Shown here in pieces: positions 25,273-36,810 of a stretch of 64,000 bases of DNA (positions are counted from its first letter, which is position 1; each line of letters starts with the position of its first letter). This DNA comes from Gordionus sp. m RMFG-2023 (Eukaryota; Nematomorpha; Gordioida; Chordodea; Parachordodidae). The DNA is taken from NCBI RefSeq assembly GCF_954871325.1, contig NC_088775.1:71649561-71713560 (forward strand), given 5' to 3'. Below the pieces are notes generated by a model. The model saw nothing but the letters and a program-made list of their open reading frames with translations, searched no databases and was not told the DNA's origin. The translations under genes were made by a program, and so were the position numbers.

Positions 25273-26687
25273 TATTTTTTTTAATACTATCCTATTATAT
25301 GTGTTTATGTGGCGTCAGGAAAATGCTAAGAGAAGGTTAGGTCTAATTTTTTTGTCAAAACGCAAATTGAATATATTAAAAAGTTGATGTATTTCATAAT
25401 TTGGGAGCGAATCGGATACTTCTACCGCTCAGCTCAGAATATATCTAAAACGAATTATTCATTTTTCGATTTGATCTGTACTCTATGAATAACAAAATTA
25501 TTATATTCGAAAATTAGAATCGAACGCATTCTTGTTGGTATTAATAGTTCTGAACTTTACCTACGAGTTACCACATCATTATTAAAAAATATTGCAAATT
25601 TTTTATGTGTCTCCTAATCTAATATGATAAACCATATGGTTATTCGCGGTATTTAAGATAAGCCAAATAGCATTTTTTCCCCCAAATCTCAATAGTTTTA
25701 TATAGTGAAGATAATAAAATTTATTATCATCTGCTAATAAAAAAAAATGGAAAGCATTTATTATAATGAGTTAAATAATTATTAATGATTTTTTTGAAAA
25801 ATAAACAGTATTTTTTTTTATTTTGATGTTGATGTTGATGAGATAGAGATTCACCTGGCTTGATTTAAAAAAATTATATAATTATCTCCTAAGCATAATA
25901 TAACATCTTATTAATAATATAATAAAGAAAGTGAAATGAAATGAAATGAGTTCGCATAAGTATAAAAAAATAATTAATTAAATAGTAGGGTCCATAAACC
26001 TAGAGACAAATTGCAAAGTTATTATAAATAATTAATGGAAATAAAAACTAAAATTACCATAATTTATAAGGAAGGGGAAGGGGAAGGAGGGAAATAGTCA
26101 CAATTTAAGCGCTAGCTAATTGTTACTTTCGGTATAATAAAAATAGGAAGTCAAATCCCCTCCACCTTCCAAATGATATATTATGTGTTATTAATCAATA
26201 ATACAATATAACCTTGTTTATCTAATTTGGAAAAAAAAATATTAACATTGCACATATATTTATTTTTTTCTTAGAAGTTTATCTGTGAGAAAAACCTAAA
26301 CGATTGGTAAAATATTATAAATGAAGATGAATCAATGCTTTGATGAGGTTTTTTTTTAAATAAAGAAGCATTTATAATTGAAAACATATTAATATATTTT
26401 ATTAGTTTCTTAATAAATTTTGTAAATATACAGGCTTAATTATATATATTATAAAATAGAAAAAGATGAAATTTTTATGGAAAAAAACGATAAATTTTAT
26501 ATTTTTATGAAGCTGTTTGCTGCTTTAAAAATGGTATTATAACGAGATTAAAATTTAATAAATAAATACATTAAAAAATTAATCACACATCACACTAGTA
26601 CATTTAGCATTTTTTGATCTTATAGTGTCTGTCCATCTTCTATATAATGTCTTTTTTCAATCTAATTAGAATTTTAAAAAGGGCACC
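25273..26687. other. No gene seen
   Basis: AT-rich DNA with simple GAAAT repeats near 25936-25950. Nothing else recognisable. Confidence 0.5.
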
Positions 26688-27021
26688 ATGAATGAGTTTG
26701 AAAAAAATAATAATATGTGAGTGATTATCAAAGCTAAATCTTATATTAACTGATAATGATATGTTTTACTTCTTAAAATACGAAATGCTTATAAGCGGAA
26801 GACAACAACGAAAATTATTGTTATCAAATCACTTTATACCTAATATTTATGATTTAGATGAATTACAAAAACTTGAGCACCTTAATTTTTTAAAAATCGT
26901 CTTTAAAAATTCTATCAAATTCTTATAGAAAAAAATAATATATTTACAAAATTTAGCACATCTATTAAGGGCTAATCGATTTTATAGTATCCTGAATCTT
27001 CGAGAAATTCTTAATCCCTAA
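26688..27021 (+). CDS. Possible three-exon gene, 74 residues, unknown function
   Basis: A candidate start at 26688 has a good context (CACCATGA). Exon 1 (26688-26716) ends at a consensus donor GTGAGT. A 79-base intron leads to exon 2 (26796-26898). A possible 30-base GT-AG intron then leads to exon 3 (26929-27021, TAA stop). Phases join without a stop, giving a hydrophilic, Leu-rich protein starting MNEFEKNNNIGRQQRK and containing DLDELQKLEHLNFLK. If the 30-base intron is not real, the frame ends at 26926 instead. I recognise no family. Freedom in choosing junctions in AT-rich DNA lowers the certainty. The intron sizes agree with the HOP2 gene in this window. Confidence 0.35.
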
Positions 27022-27111
27022 ATATATTTTATTAATTTTCAAAAGGAAAAAAGGTTCTGAGCAATCATTTTAAACTCCGGTTTAACCTTGTTTTGTTTTT
27101 ACTCTATTTAT

Positions 27112-27938
27112 CAGTGTTGTTTAAGTAGCGTACTATTTTCAGTAACGGTAGCTTTAGCGTATAACATTTTTAAAAAAAATAGCGATAGCGGTAGTTTGCT
27201 ACTAATTTAGTCAATTTTATACAACTCAAGTGCTAATGTTGAACAATTATTTATTATTTAGCACATCAAAATTTATACTTTTTGATCGTCGCTCTAGACT
27301 TGGGGATGACAGTATAAAAATGTTATTATTGAAATGCAATAAAAAATAAATAAATTATATATATTTGAAATTAAAGTCATATTTTTAGTAAAAAATATTT
27401 TTAAAAAAATTCTAAAGTATTCTAACTAAAAAGTAGTTTTAGCTACTTTTATAGCTAATAGTATGCTCCTTTTTTGAAAATATAGTGGTAACGATTAGAG
27501 ATCTGCAAATTACGGCCCAGCCTGTACCCAATTGAAGCCCTCTATTTTTTTAAATTTTGGTCCTGCCTTATTATTTTTCAAAAGTTTTGAGCCAGGCTGG
27601 ATCAGGTTTAAATTTTTTAATATGATATCATTATATTTTGTCAAATAAATTGATATATGTTAAAATTCTTGCAAGAAATAAGGGGCTAATATTTTTTATT
27701 TGTAGAATATAATATTAATTTTTCTATTTAAATAAATTGGGCCGAATGGACAATATTTTTTTTATTTCGGAGTGGGCTTTTCAGGACTAATAAAAAAAAT
27801 TTGTTCAAGATCGGGCCAAGCAGGACAAATTTTAAAAAATAATTTTAGGTTTGCTTGAGAAATTAGGTCCAATGCAGATCACTTTAGTTTTTTTGTTAGC
27901 AGTGTCAAGACTTTTAAAAATAGCATTTAACAACACTG
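27112..27938. repeat. hAT-type MITE, family B (copy 1), with a nested insertion
   Basis: The left end CAGTGTTGTTTAAGTAGCG and the right end TTTAACAACACTG are inverted. The subterminal part is built of AGTAGC/GTAGCT words. Flanks CTATTTAT and CCATTTAA agree at 6 of 8. A family C element (27496-27886) interrupts it. A related copy lies at about 50200-51620. Confidence 0.65.
27496..27886. repeat. Family C repeat nested in a family B MITE (copy 2)
   Basis: It starts TAGAGATCTGCAAATTACGG and ends near TGCAGATCACTTTA, with GC-rich words (GGCCCAGCCTG, GATCGGGCCAAGCAGG) inside each end as in the copy at 23489. It lies wholly within the family B element, so it inserted later. Confidence 0.6.
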
Positions 27939-29712
27939 CCATTTAAGAAAACCATTAAGCTAAGAGTGTATTTATGGAAATTGTAATGTTTTGTGCATCC
28001 AAAATTTATAAACAATAATTTATTTAAGTTAATAAGCATGGGGGGGGGGCATAAATTCTCCTTCTTAATTTGTAAGTTTATATATAAGATATTGGTATAA
28101 AAATTAAATATAAAATGTAATTGGACTAAAAAGCACTCCAATAAAATTTATCAGAAGCTATATAAAACCTCTCTGGGAAAATTTTGGCTATATCTATGTT
28201 TATTTTTATATTGTGATAATATTGATGAGTTATTTTGATGCTAATAAGAATTACATTTATCAAGATTAATATGTTATTTCAATTATGCAAGTCCATATAA
28301 ATTTTGTTTCAAGCTCGCAAATAAAAATTTATTTAATCAATTAAAATTGTTTATATTTATAAATATAATTTAATATGCTACATATTTTATGAATATTCAA
28401 ATTAATTAAATTATTGGGCTATGTGCTATGATTAATTCAAATATATTTAGATAAATATCGATTTATAAAAAATTATATGCTTATGATTATTCAAATTTGA
28501 AAAATGTTATATGTAAATAATATAAAAATTTTGTAATTCCAAAATTATAACAAATATTAATTACTTTTAATGTGCATTTTCTGGATTTAGCAAGAACATC
28601 TATATTAATCTCATTTTCGCTCTCGCTTGAATAATCAACATTTTCATTTCCTTGCATTTAGTGGGTCTTGCATTTCTTCACGTTATTTTACTTTAGCATT
28701 GTAGCAGACGAAAATATGTGGCTTTTGATTCCGCTAAAAAAGTACAAAATATTTTTATATCAATGATAAAAAGTTTAGAAACATTATCAAATAGTAAATT
28801 AAATAGTTAAATATCCCATAAAAATATCACATAACAATTTATATACTTTTTTACTCTTAAAAAATTTCTATTCAGTTATTGTATTACTAATCTCTCTGAG
28901 GTTTACTGTAGTTTAAATAATTTATAAATTCATTTTATAATGCCAAAAATGTTTTGACAAATTTTCGTCAAAAATTCTAACAACCTGCATTTTACTTTTT
29001 TATAAAACAAATTTCCTTATCGTAATTTTAAAAAGCTTGATATATCATTTTACATCGAAATATATAACTAGATTATTATTAATCAAAAAACTATTTGATT
29101 ATATTATTCATGCAAACAAAAATAATTTTGATAAATGATTAATGACATTAATACTATAGACGTAGACCGTCAATTAATGCATTTGATGTGAACAAAATTG
29201 AAGTGATAGCTCACAGCGTCTATAGGGCAAGATAAGATATTCACGAGAAAGAACCCTCCTCAAAAACCTGTGTCTAACCACCTGAAAAAAATTCCCATAT
29301 TATTAGCTACACGTTTTTAATTATACTTCCTTCATATATTATAAAAGATAAACTTAAATTATCAATACTCTACTCCCAAATATCAAAAAATATAAATGTA
29401 AAAGAGTTATTTTTTAGATCAGTAATTAATAAAAGCCTTTTATTTACAACCATTAATATAAACTATTGTTTGGTAAGAATATGAATTTTCTGATAAAAAA
29501 TGTCCAAATATTTTTTAAAAATTTTAAAAAATAGCAGAAAATATTCCACAAATAAGTTTTATTTAAAAAATATCGAATGATTGAATGCAATATATATTTC
29601 AACGATGTTTAGCAATATCATTGTAATAGGTCTATAATAAAAGTATTAAATAATTTTTTACATAGATATATTTTGCCCTATTTCATCTAAAAATTTAATG
29701 GATAACCCACCT
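27939..29712. other. No gene confidently seen
   Basis: AT-rich DNA with a 10-G run at 28040-28049. A minus-strand patch at 28565-28735 has exon-like acidic codons but its frames do not join, so no gene is called. Confidence 0.45.
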
Positions 29713-29889
29713 TAAAATTGAGGGAGATGATAGACTTACGCCAAATGGCGTATTAGTAAGAAATGAAAGTTATATTTTTTCTTATTTATACGCATTTTCC
29801 GAATCGATAAAAAAGTTACGAAAATTTAACGAATCATTTAGAATTTGTATTTATAATAAAATGGATATATAAATAATATCGTGGACGAA

Positions 29890-30545
29890 ATTTAGTAAAC
29901 TATAAAGCAATATAAAAATTTAAAATACATAAATCTTTATATATCAGATTTTAGAATGTCACCAAAAAGTACTACCATCATAGTAATACCTTACTTATTT
30001 CCCAATATTTAGTAAACTATAAAGCAATATAAAAATTTAAAATACATAAATCTTTATATATCAGATTTTAGAATGTCACCAAAAAGTACTACCATAGTAA
30101 TACCTTACTTATTTCCCAATATATAGTAAACTATAAAGCAATATAAAAATTTAAAATACATAAATCTTTATATATCAGATTTTAGAATGTTACCAAAAAG
30201 TACTACCATAGTAATACCTTTTTAAAATACATAAATCTTTATATATCAGATTTTAGAATGTCACCAAAAAGTACTATCATAATAATACCTTTTTAAAATA
30301 CATAAATCTTTATATATCAGATTTTAGAATGTCACCAAAAAGTACTAACATAGTAATACCTTACTTATTTCCCAATATTTAGTAAACTATAAAGCAATAT
30401 AAAAATTTAAAATACATAAATCTTTATATATCAGATTTTAGAATGTCACCAAAAATTACTACCATAGTAATACCTTACTTATTTCCCAATATTTAGTAAA
30501 CTATAAAGCAATATAAAAATTTAAATTACATAAATCTTAAGATGG
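29890..30545. repeat. Left subterminal tandem array of the MULE
   Basis: Units of about 114-117 bases with shorter (about 76-base) variants, roughly six copies. Each contains AGTAAACTATAAAGCAATAT, ACATAAATCTTTATATATCA and GTCACCAAAAAGTACTACCA. The same words occur in the inverted array at 35540-35905, and the middle of each unit resembles codons near the start of the element's own transposase. Confidence 0.9.
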
Positions 30546-30589
30546 CTATGAATTAGGAAATTTAGAATGATTGAGTAAAGAATAAATCT

Positions 30590-31015
30590 TACCTTGTGCT
30601 TCAAATTTACAAACAATTACTCATTTTTTATATAAATTTTTTTATTGAATTTATGTTGAAATTTATAAATTATATTGTATGTCTTATTTTAAAGGTTACC
30701 TGGGAACATTAAAGTTCTTACCTTGTGATGACTTATTCTATAAAATTGACACACAACAATCCCTAACAAGCTTCAAATCTACAAACAATTGCTCATTTTT
30801 TATATAATTTTTTTTATTGAATTTATGTTGAAATTTATAAATTATAATGTATGTTTTATTTTAAAGGCTACTTGGAAACATTAAAGATCTTACCTTGTGA
30901 TGACTTATTCTATAAAATTGACACACAACAATCCCTAGCAAGCTTCAAATTTACAAACAATTACTCATTTTTTATATAAATTTTTTTATTGAATTTGTTG
31001 AAATTTATAAATTAT
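30590..31015. repeat. Tandem repeat inside the MULE, unit about 190 bases
   Basis: About 2.3 copies of a unit containing CAAATTTACAAACAATTACT, TTATTGAATTTATGTTGAAA and TCTTACCTTGTGATGACTTA. No coding capacity. Confidence 0.8.
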
Positions 31016-31371
31016 ATCTTTTGATATTATTTTTTTAAATAGAGTTTAAAAAATAAATTTCGCTTAATGAGCTCCCATAATTTTCTTAATTAATTTACTA
31101 AATTAATTTAATTTTAAAAATTTATGATTGGACATTTTTAATCATTTTATAAATGATTGTATTAACTTCAATAATATATTTCAATTTAATGAATAAAATT
31201 TATTTAATACTATATTTCGTGTATAAATTATAATACTATATTTAATTGCGTCATTTAATACTATATTTCTATTTAACCCTTCACTAGAAATGTTAAAAAT
31301 CACTTAAACTTCAAAGGTGGGGTCTATTTTATCCCTAATGCAAAATTAATAAAAATTAGATTTAAATAAAA

Positions 31372-31700
31372 AATTAAATTTGTAGGCAAAATTCTTCTAA
31401 AAATAACTTAAATATTTTACCACAAAAAAAATTAAATTTGTATGCAAAATCTTCTAAAAATAACTTAAATATTTTACCACAAAAAAAATTAAATTTGTAG
31501 GTAAAATTCACCTAAAATATGCGGAATTAATAATTCCTATATTTTACCACAAAAAAATTAAATTTATAGGAAAAATTCTCCAAAAAATAACTTAAATATT
31601 TTACCACAAAAAAAATTAAATTTATATGCAAAATTCTCCTAAATATAACATAAATATGCGCAATTAATAATTCCCATATTTTACCATAAAAAATTAGGCA
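31372..31700. repeat. Tandem repeat inside the MULE, unit about 58-62 bases
   Basis: Five or six copies containing AAAATTAAATTTGTAGGCAA, TTCTCCTAAAAATAAC and AAATATTTTACCACAAAAAA. Some copies carry an insertion with GCGGAATTAATAATTCC. It is followed by a 14-C run at 31749-31762. Confidence 0.85.
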
Positions 31701-32159
31701 AAAATAAAAATTTTTAAAAAAAACCATAAAAAAAATAAAAATAATATACCCCCCCCCCCCCCGACAGTGTTAACACTTTATTAAAACTTATTTGGTGGCA
31801 ATTTTTTTATTTAAAAAAATGATATTCATGTTATATACTAAATTTTTTATATAGTCATTTTTGAGTTGATGATTTAAAAAAAAGAGGATTAATTCAGATT
31901 TTAAAAAAATCTCCAAATTTATTTTTAGAATGTAAAAATTGTATTAGCAATACAAACTAATTAAAGTAAAATAATAATTGGAATGATTATATGGTGTTGG
32001 TGTTGTAATGAAATGTATATAAAAATGGTATGATTAAAAAAGATATCTTTGTAGTCTATATATCTATTTATAATATGTTAAATTAGGATAAATAAAAAAA
32101 AAATATGCATAAAAACAAGACAAATACAATCAACTAAAATACTTTTGGTAAAAAATATA

Positions 32160-32943
32160 AAATATCAACATTTGTAATTAATCTTCAAAATCAATAACAT
32201 TTACAAAATGGAATTCAGAATTGTTAATATAAATGTTTTGGTCAAATTTTTTATATTTCCATCATCATATTTAAATGGTGGATACATTTGCCAGCAAAAT
32301 GAAGCTCCATACCTAGCATACACCAATATCGGGGTATTGAGAAGTGTGGCAACACTTCGCAATTCAATATTCGTTGCCCATTCACCATTCTTACTTGCCT
32401 TTTCTATTATATACTGTTGCACATCATCTTCACACGTATTTTGACCTTGAGTAATCTAATATATTTTTTATCATTATTTTTTGCAGCATCAGCAAGACCA
32501 TATGTGATCTAATCAAACCATAGGAGTCTTGTTTTCCTGTTATCTCCATACTTATACATCTAATTATTTTTTAAAAAATTTAATTATGTTACTGTTTCTA
32601 AAAACCTATCAATGTTTTAAAAAAATAATATTATGAATTAATATAGGATATAATCATTAAAATTTAAGGTAAAGAAAGAAACAAAACCATATTCTATGTA
32701 TATTAGTAAAAAAAATACAACCAAAATTATTTTTAAATTACCGGTAAAAACAATTCCCATCTAGCTCAATTGTTTCCAATCGTGATGGAGCAGTTAGCAC
32801 CCTTCCTATATTTTGAGAGACTTTCTTTTTTGCTGACGCTAAATTTAAGCTAGTAGCATGATATTTCCTCCAAATATTGGTAGTTGGATTATAAAAATGT
32901 TTAAATGTATGTTGAATGATTTTAACGAGTGGGTCATCTATGG
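32160..32943 (-). pseudogene. OTU-type cysteine protease domain carried by the MULE
   Basis: OTU proteases remove ubiquitin. The minus strand shows the family signatures in order. An open exon (32943-32752) ends with the nucleophile motif ELDGNCFYR. A GT-AG junction (intron 32751-32560) leads to CISMEITGKQDSYGLIR from 32559. A frame beginning near 32448 reads YIIEKASKNGEWATNIELRS, then TPILVY, as in the OTU core (xGxWGxxxELxALAxLLxxPIxVY). The last part reads INNSEFHFVNVIDFED, placing the general-base histidine. The domain is whole in outline, but two or three frameshifts separate its parts, so this copy is probably inactive. It lies downstream of the transposase on the same strand, inside the terminal repeats. 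Whether it was spliced to the transposase or made separately cannot be seen. Confidence 0.8.
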
Positions 32944-33116
32944 CTTTAAATATTTAAAAAAATTAAATTAATCATGATATTTAAGAATTACAATTAACTG
33001 TATATAATTATAAAATTACAATTTTTGAACTTTGAGTCTGAGTATACAAAGTCTACTAAGTCCACTTGAAGATCCTTCAAAAGGTGTAAAGAAGATTTTT
33101 TATAATCTAAAAAAGT

Positions 33117-33302
33117 TTAAAAATTTGTCTTTATCAACAATTTACCTTTGGTATCAACTATTTTTGGATCAACAAAGTTTTGGGAATTAAGGTCTTGTTG
33201 AAATTTTAACTTTTTATCTAATGATTTTCTTATTTGTATGCCTTTTCTATATAATATACTATTAACAATAAATAAAGTCAATGTACTTTTTTGTGAATCC
33301 AA
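33117..33302 (-). CDS. Linker frame between MULE transposase and OTU region
   Basis: A Lys-rich open frame of about 60 codons (contains SQNFVDPKIVDTKGK) lies between the two enzyme regions on the same strand. I recognise no domain. It may be an exon joining them, or chance. Confidence 0.3.
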   Translation of the reverse strand: MDSQKSTLTLFIVNSILYRKGIQIRKSLDKKLKFQQDLNSQNFVDPKIVDTKGKLLIKTNF

Positions 33303-33578
33303 TATTGTAAATCCTAATGCTCTCCCGCTTTTATTTAATTTCTTAGGTAATTGTTTCTTTTATGATATTATTTATACATTCATTTTCTTGACTATTATAA
33401 ACATCTTTTTTTAAAAAAAAGGGACATTATTTTTATTTTACTGTATATTAGGATCCACGTTTGAGTGAGTAAGATCCTCATTTAATACATTTGCTATACT
33501 ATCATTGGAGAATATCTGACCATTATTTTCATTTGAGCTTGTATTGAAATTATTTGAGGAAATAATTGGTAATATGTC

Positions 33579-35538
33579 TTACATAGCAAAATCATGTAGT
33601 TTGTCAAAAGCCTGAGCAAACTCATGTTTCAAATTAGGTGGTAATAATGATATGGTGTGAAAAGGCATATTTTGATTTTTAAAATAATTATAGGATGAAA
33701 TTTGGTCATTAAAAAGGGTTTTTTTGTATTTATTCCCCTTTTTGTTATTTAATATATCTATATTATTATTATTGATAAATGTCGATGGATTTTTAAAATA
33801 ATTTTTGTGCCACCTTTGATGACATAATTTTTCATCGTAAAGATCACTATTATTTTTTTTCCTTTCCATAAATACATGTCTGCATGGTAATTGCATATTT
33901 TAAAAAAAGGGGCAATCACAATAAAACATATTTGATTGGCAAACAAGATTGCAGTTATCACCAACATTATATTCATATTTTAACTCTTTGTATGCATATT
34001 CTGTTAACAATTTTCTATAATTAGCCAATGTTTGATCTTCCTCATTTATAAATGAGATTTTAGTTTTTTTCATTAAATTATCATGTTCCCTGTCAGCACT
34101 TAACATTTTAATTGACGTAATTAAATCAGTAAACATATTTGGAAGGGTAGAGTATTTGGTTATGTTAATTTTTAAATATTTGTTAATGCTCTCTACCCTG
34201 TTATTTGTATATTGTTTAAAGTTTAAATGATATCTTTTCCAAGCATCGGACCATTCATATCTGATATGATGCCAGCCAGAAAAATAGTTATTTAATGATT
34301 CTAAATTTAAATTAGTTAATTTGTGATAATTTTCAAAATATATGTCAGAAGACTGTTCATCTAGCATGCTATACAACAGATGCTTCACATTATTAATCAT
34401 ATCATTAGGAATATTCCTTTTTTTGTGGGTAACTTCCCTGTCCCAAGCTCTGGTTATCCTACATAATTCCAATTGAACATGAGGGAATGCCCCAATGTAA
34501 GCTTTTCTCGCAGCACAATCTTTATCACTAACAATGACCTTTATATCTGTCCAAGCTGAATTCAGTTTTTTTAAAATTTGAAGCATTTGTGATGCTACAT
34601 CAAATGACTCCGATTTGACAATCCATACACATATAATACGTGATCTATTATTTCCATCAATTGATACCAAAATATACACAGGCATATGCCTATTATTTAA
34701 TCGATATGTTGCATCCACACATATTACTTCATGATATTTTGAAAAAATATACTGCATTTGATGAGTTTGATAATATATAACAATTAGATTCCCATCTACA
34801 GTATATAATTCCATATTAGCATCATTATCTTCTTTAACTTTATCTATAATTGTAATTAAATCATTATCATAAGTTTTTTTTGTATTTTTGTCTATATTAT
34901 GCAAATCTCTTAGGGTTATAAACTTTCCTTCAGAAAATAGTTTATTTTTTATTTTGGATTTATTTCCTTCTGTAGTTATAGCTTCAACTACAAATTTATA
35001 CTGTGCTTCATTAAGCTTTCTTTGTCTGGGTAATGATTGGTATAAATTTTCATCTAAAATTAATCAAAAAATGCATTTTTCATTTGTTTTAAAAACATTA
35101 TTTCATACTTTTATCTTATATATATATTCTATCAAAATTTAATAAATTAACCCTATAAGCCTATCCAGTATCCATATCACTAAGTTAAATTATATATTTA
35201 TCTTAATAATTTCAAGATTATGTGCCTTTACCATGGGGATGATTGTGATTTTCATGCATATCCTTGACAAATAATTTGTTTTTCTAGAATGTAATTTGCA
35301 AATGGAATTGACATCCTTGTTTTATAGACATGTAATTGCGTAGACCTGTGGATTTTGTATTGTACTTTCCACCAAATATACAAAGAAATTTTATGCTTTT
35401 ATATCTAAATTTTTCAAAAAGAGGTGATTTTAAAATTTTTGAATCTGATATATAAAGATTTATGTAATTTAAATTTTCATATTGCTTTATAGCATCTTGT
35501 AAATCTTTATAAGATAAAAATATATCTCCTTCTTTCAT
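33579..35538 (-). pseudogene. MULE transposase with FLYWCH/FAR1-like finger and SWIM finger
   Basis: Cut-and-paste transposase of the Mutator-like superfamily. Exon 1 (35538-35232) starts MKEGDIFLSYKDLQDAIKQY and has a Cys (QGCQFHLQITF) and an HENHNHPH cluster, a zinc-binding N-terminal domain. An intron at 35231-35054 (178 bases, GT-AG) precedes exon 2, which continues ENLYQSLPRQRKLN. The catalytic core shows the first Asp in VICVDATYRLN, the second in KVIVSDKDCAARKAY, and the Glu in NNRVESINKYLK. The C-terminus has a SWIM finger, CDC followed by LPCRHVF. Two in-frame stops lie in this copy, a TAG at 35286-35284 and a TAA at 33902-33900 between the halves of the SWIM motif; otherwise the frame is open. 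The nearest named relatives would be ZSWIM1/3-type domesticated MULEs. Confidence 0.88.
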
Positions 35539-35539
35539 A

Positions 35540-35905
35540 TTTAAGGTATTACTATGGTAGTACTTTTAGTGACATTCTAAAATCTGATATATAGAAATTT
35601 ATGTATTTTAAAAAGGTATTACTATGGTAGTACTTTTTGGTGACATTCTAAAATCTGATATATAAAGATTTATGTATTTTAAAAAGGTATTACTATGGTA
35701 GTACTTTTTGGTGACATTCTAAAATCTGATATATAAAGATTTACATTTTAAATTTTTATATTGCTTTATAGTTTACTAAATATTGGGAAATAAGTAAGGT
35801 ATTACTATGATGGTAGTACTTTTTGGTGACATTCTAAAATATGATATATAAAGATTTATGTATTTTAAATTTTTATATTGCTTTATAGTTTACTAAATTT
35901 CGTCC
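35540..35905. repeat. Right subterminal tandem array of the MULE (inverted)
   Basis: About four units in inverted orientation relative to the left array, with GGTATTACTATGGTAGTACT and TGACATTCTAAAATCTGATA repeated. It directly adjoins the transposase start codon at 35538. Confidence 0.88.
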
Positions 35906-36288
35906 ACGATATTATTTATACATCCATTTTATTATAAATACAAATTTTAAATGATTCGTTAAATTTTCGTAACTTTTTTATCGATTCGGAAAATGCTTAT
36001 AAATAAGAAAAAATATAACTTTTATTTCTTGCTAATACGCCATTTGGCGTAAGTCTATCATCTCCCTAAAATTGATACTACCCCTAGCCAGCCCCCCTTA
36101 AATTTTTAAAAATTGATTGCCCCCCCCCCCTCCCCTCTCATGTCGTTATTTTATATATTGAATTTATATAAGACTAGTAGAGATTATTATCCGAATTTTC
36201 AAATATAAATTAAATTAAATATTTATTATAATAATAATAATAATAATATAATTTAATTATTTCTGCTTTTTGTTATTGTTTACTTAAG

Positions 36289-36810
36289 ATGAAAATGAAG
36301 CTTAATAAAAAAAACATTAGAAGAGCAATTATATATTTATTGTTTTGATTTTATTTAATGATTTTATATAGACTAATCAATTTAAAATATATTTATTTTT
36401 TCAGATATTATGTAATCGATATATGGAAACATTATATATTTACAAATATGTTACAGTTATTTATTAATATTGAAGGTACTTAATGCTTCAATAATAACAT
36501 ATTTTATATAAATAATCAAATTTCTGATTCTTTCATCATCAAAAGGATAAAATTCTGATTTCTTCGTCATTCTTAATGGGTTATCTGCTTGTTTTATATA
36601 AAAATCTTAATCAAAGCTAAAATATAACGTATATATAATATTCTATTTCTTTAAAAAAATTAATTTATAATCACTATTTTTATCATAGGAAGAAACTTTC
36701 TCGTTAGCGTGCGGATTGAATTAAAACAAAATTTTAATTTTAAGTATGATTTAGATGACAAAAGCTCATATATGAATGTAGCAATATATTCAGATGCTGT
36801 AACATCTTAG
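36289..36810 (+). CDS. Possible three-exon gene, 81 residues, unknown function
   Basis: Exons 36289-36341, 36405-36475 and 36689-36810 can be joined by GT-AG introns of 63 and 213 bases with matching phases (2, then 1) and no internal stop. The product starts MKMKLNKKNIRRAIIYLLYY and ends YSDAVTS. The acceptors have good pyrimidine tracts (TTTTTTCAG, TTTTTATCATAG). No family is recognised. The composition is close to that of background AT-rich DNA, so chance cannot be excluded. Confidence 0.28.

Larger units (their letters stand above)
29722..36066 (-). mobile_element. Complete Mutator-like element (MULE) carrying an OTU domain
   Basis: The terminal inverted repeats begin GGGAGATGATAGACTTACGC on the left; the right end (36047-36066) is the exact inverse. 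A perfect 9-base duplication TAAAATTGA flanks the element at 29713-29721 and 36067-36075, as expected for MULEs. Outer repeats run about 160-170 bases each (29722-29890 and 35906-36066) and continue inward as tandem arrays. Inside, on the minus strand, are a MULE transposase gene with a SWIM finger (35538 to about 33579) and, downstream, an OTU cysteine-protease domain (32943-32160). The right-hand part as written (30590-31760) is repetitive and non-coding. The intact ends and duplication suggest a fairly recent insertion, although both genes now carry breaks. Confidence 0.92.

Noticed and set aside
28565-28735. Minus-strand exon-like patch (acidic, contains DYSSESENEINIDVLAK)
   Set aside because: The two open pieces do not join in phase across the available GT-AG sites, and no family is recognised.
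32208-32444. Plus-strand frame opposite the OTU region
   Set aside because: It is the antisense shadow of the OTU-coding segment.
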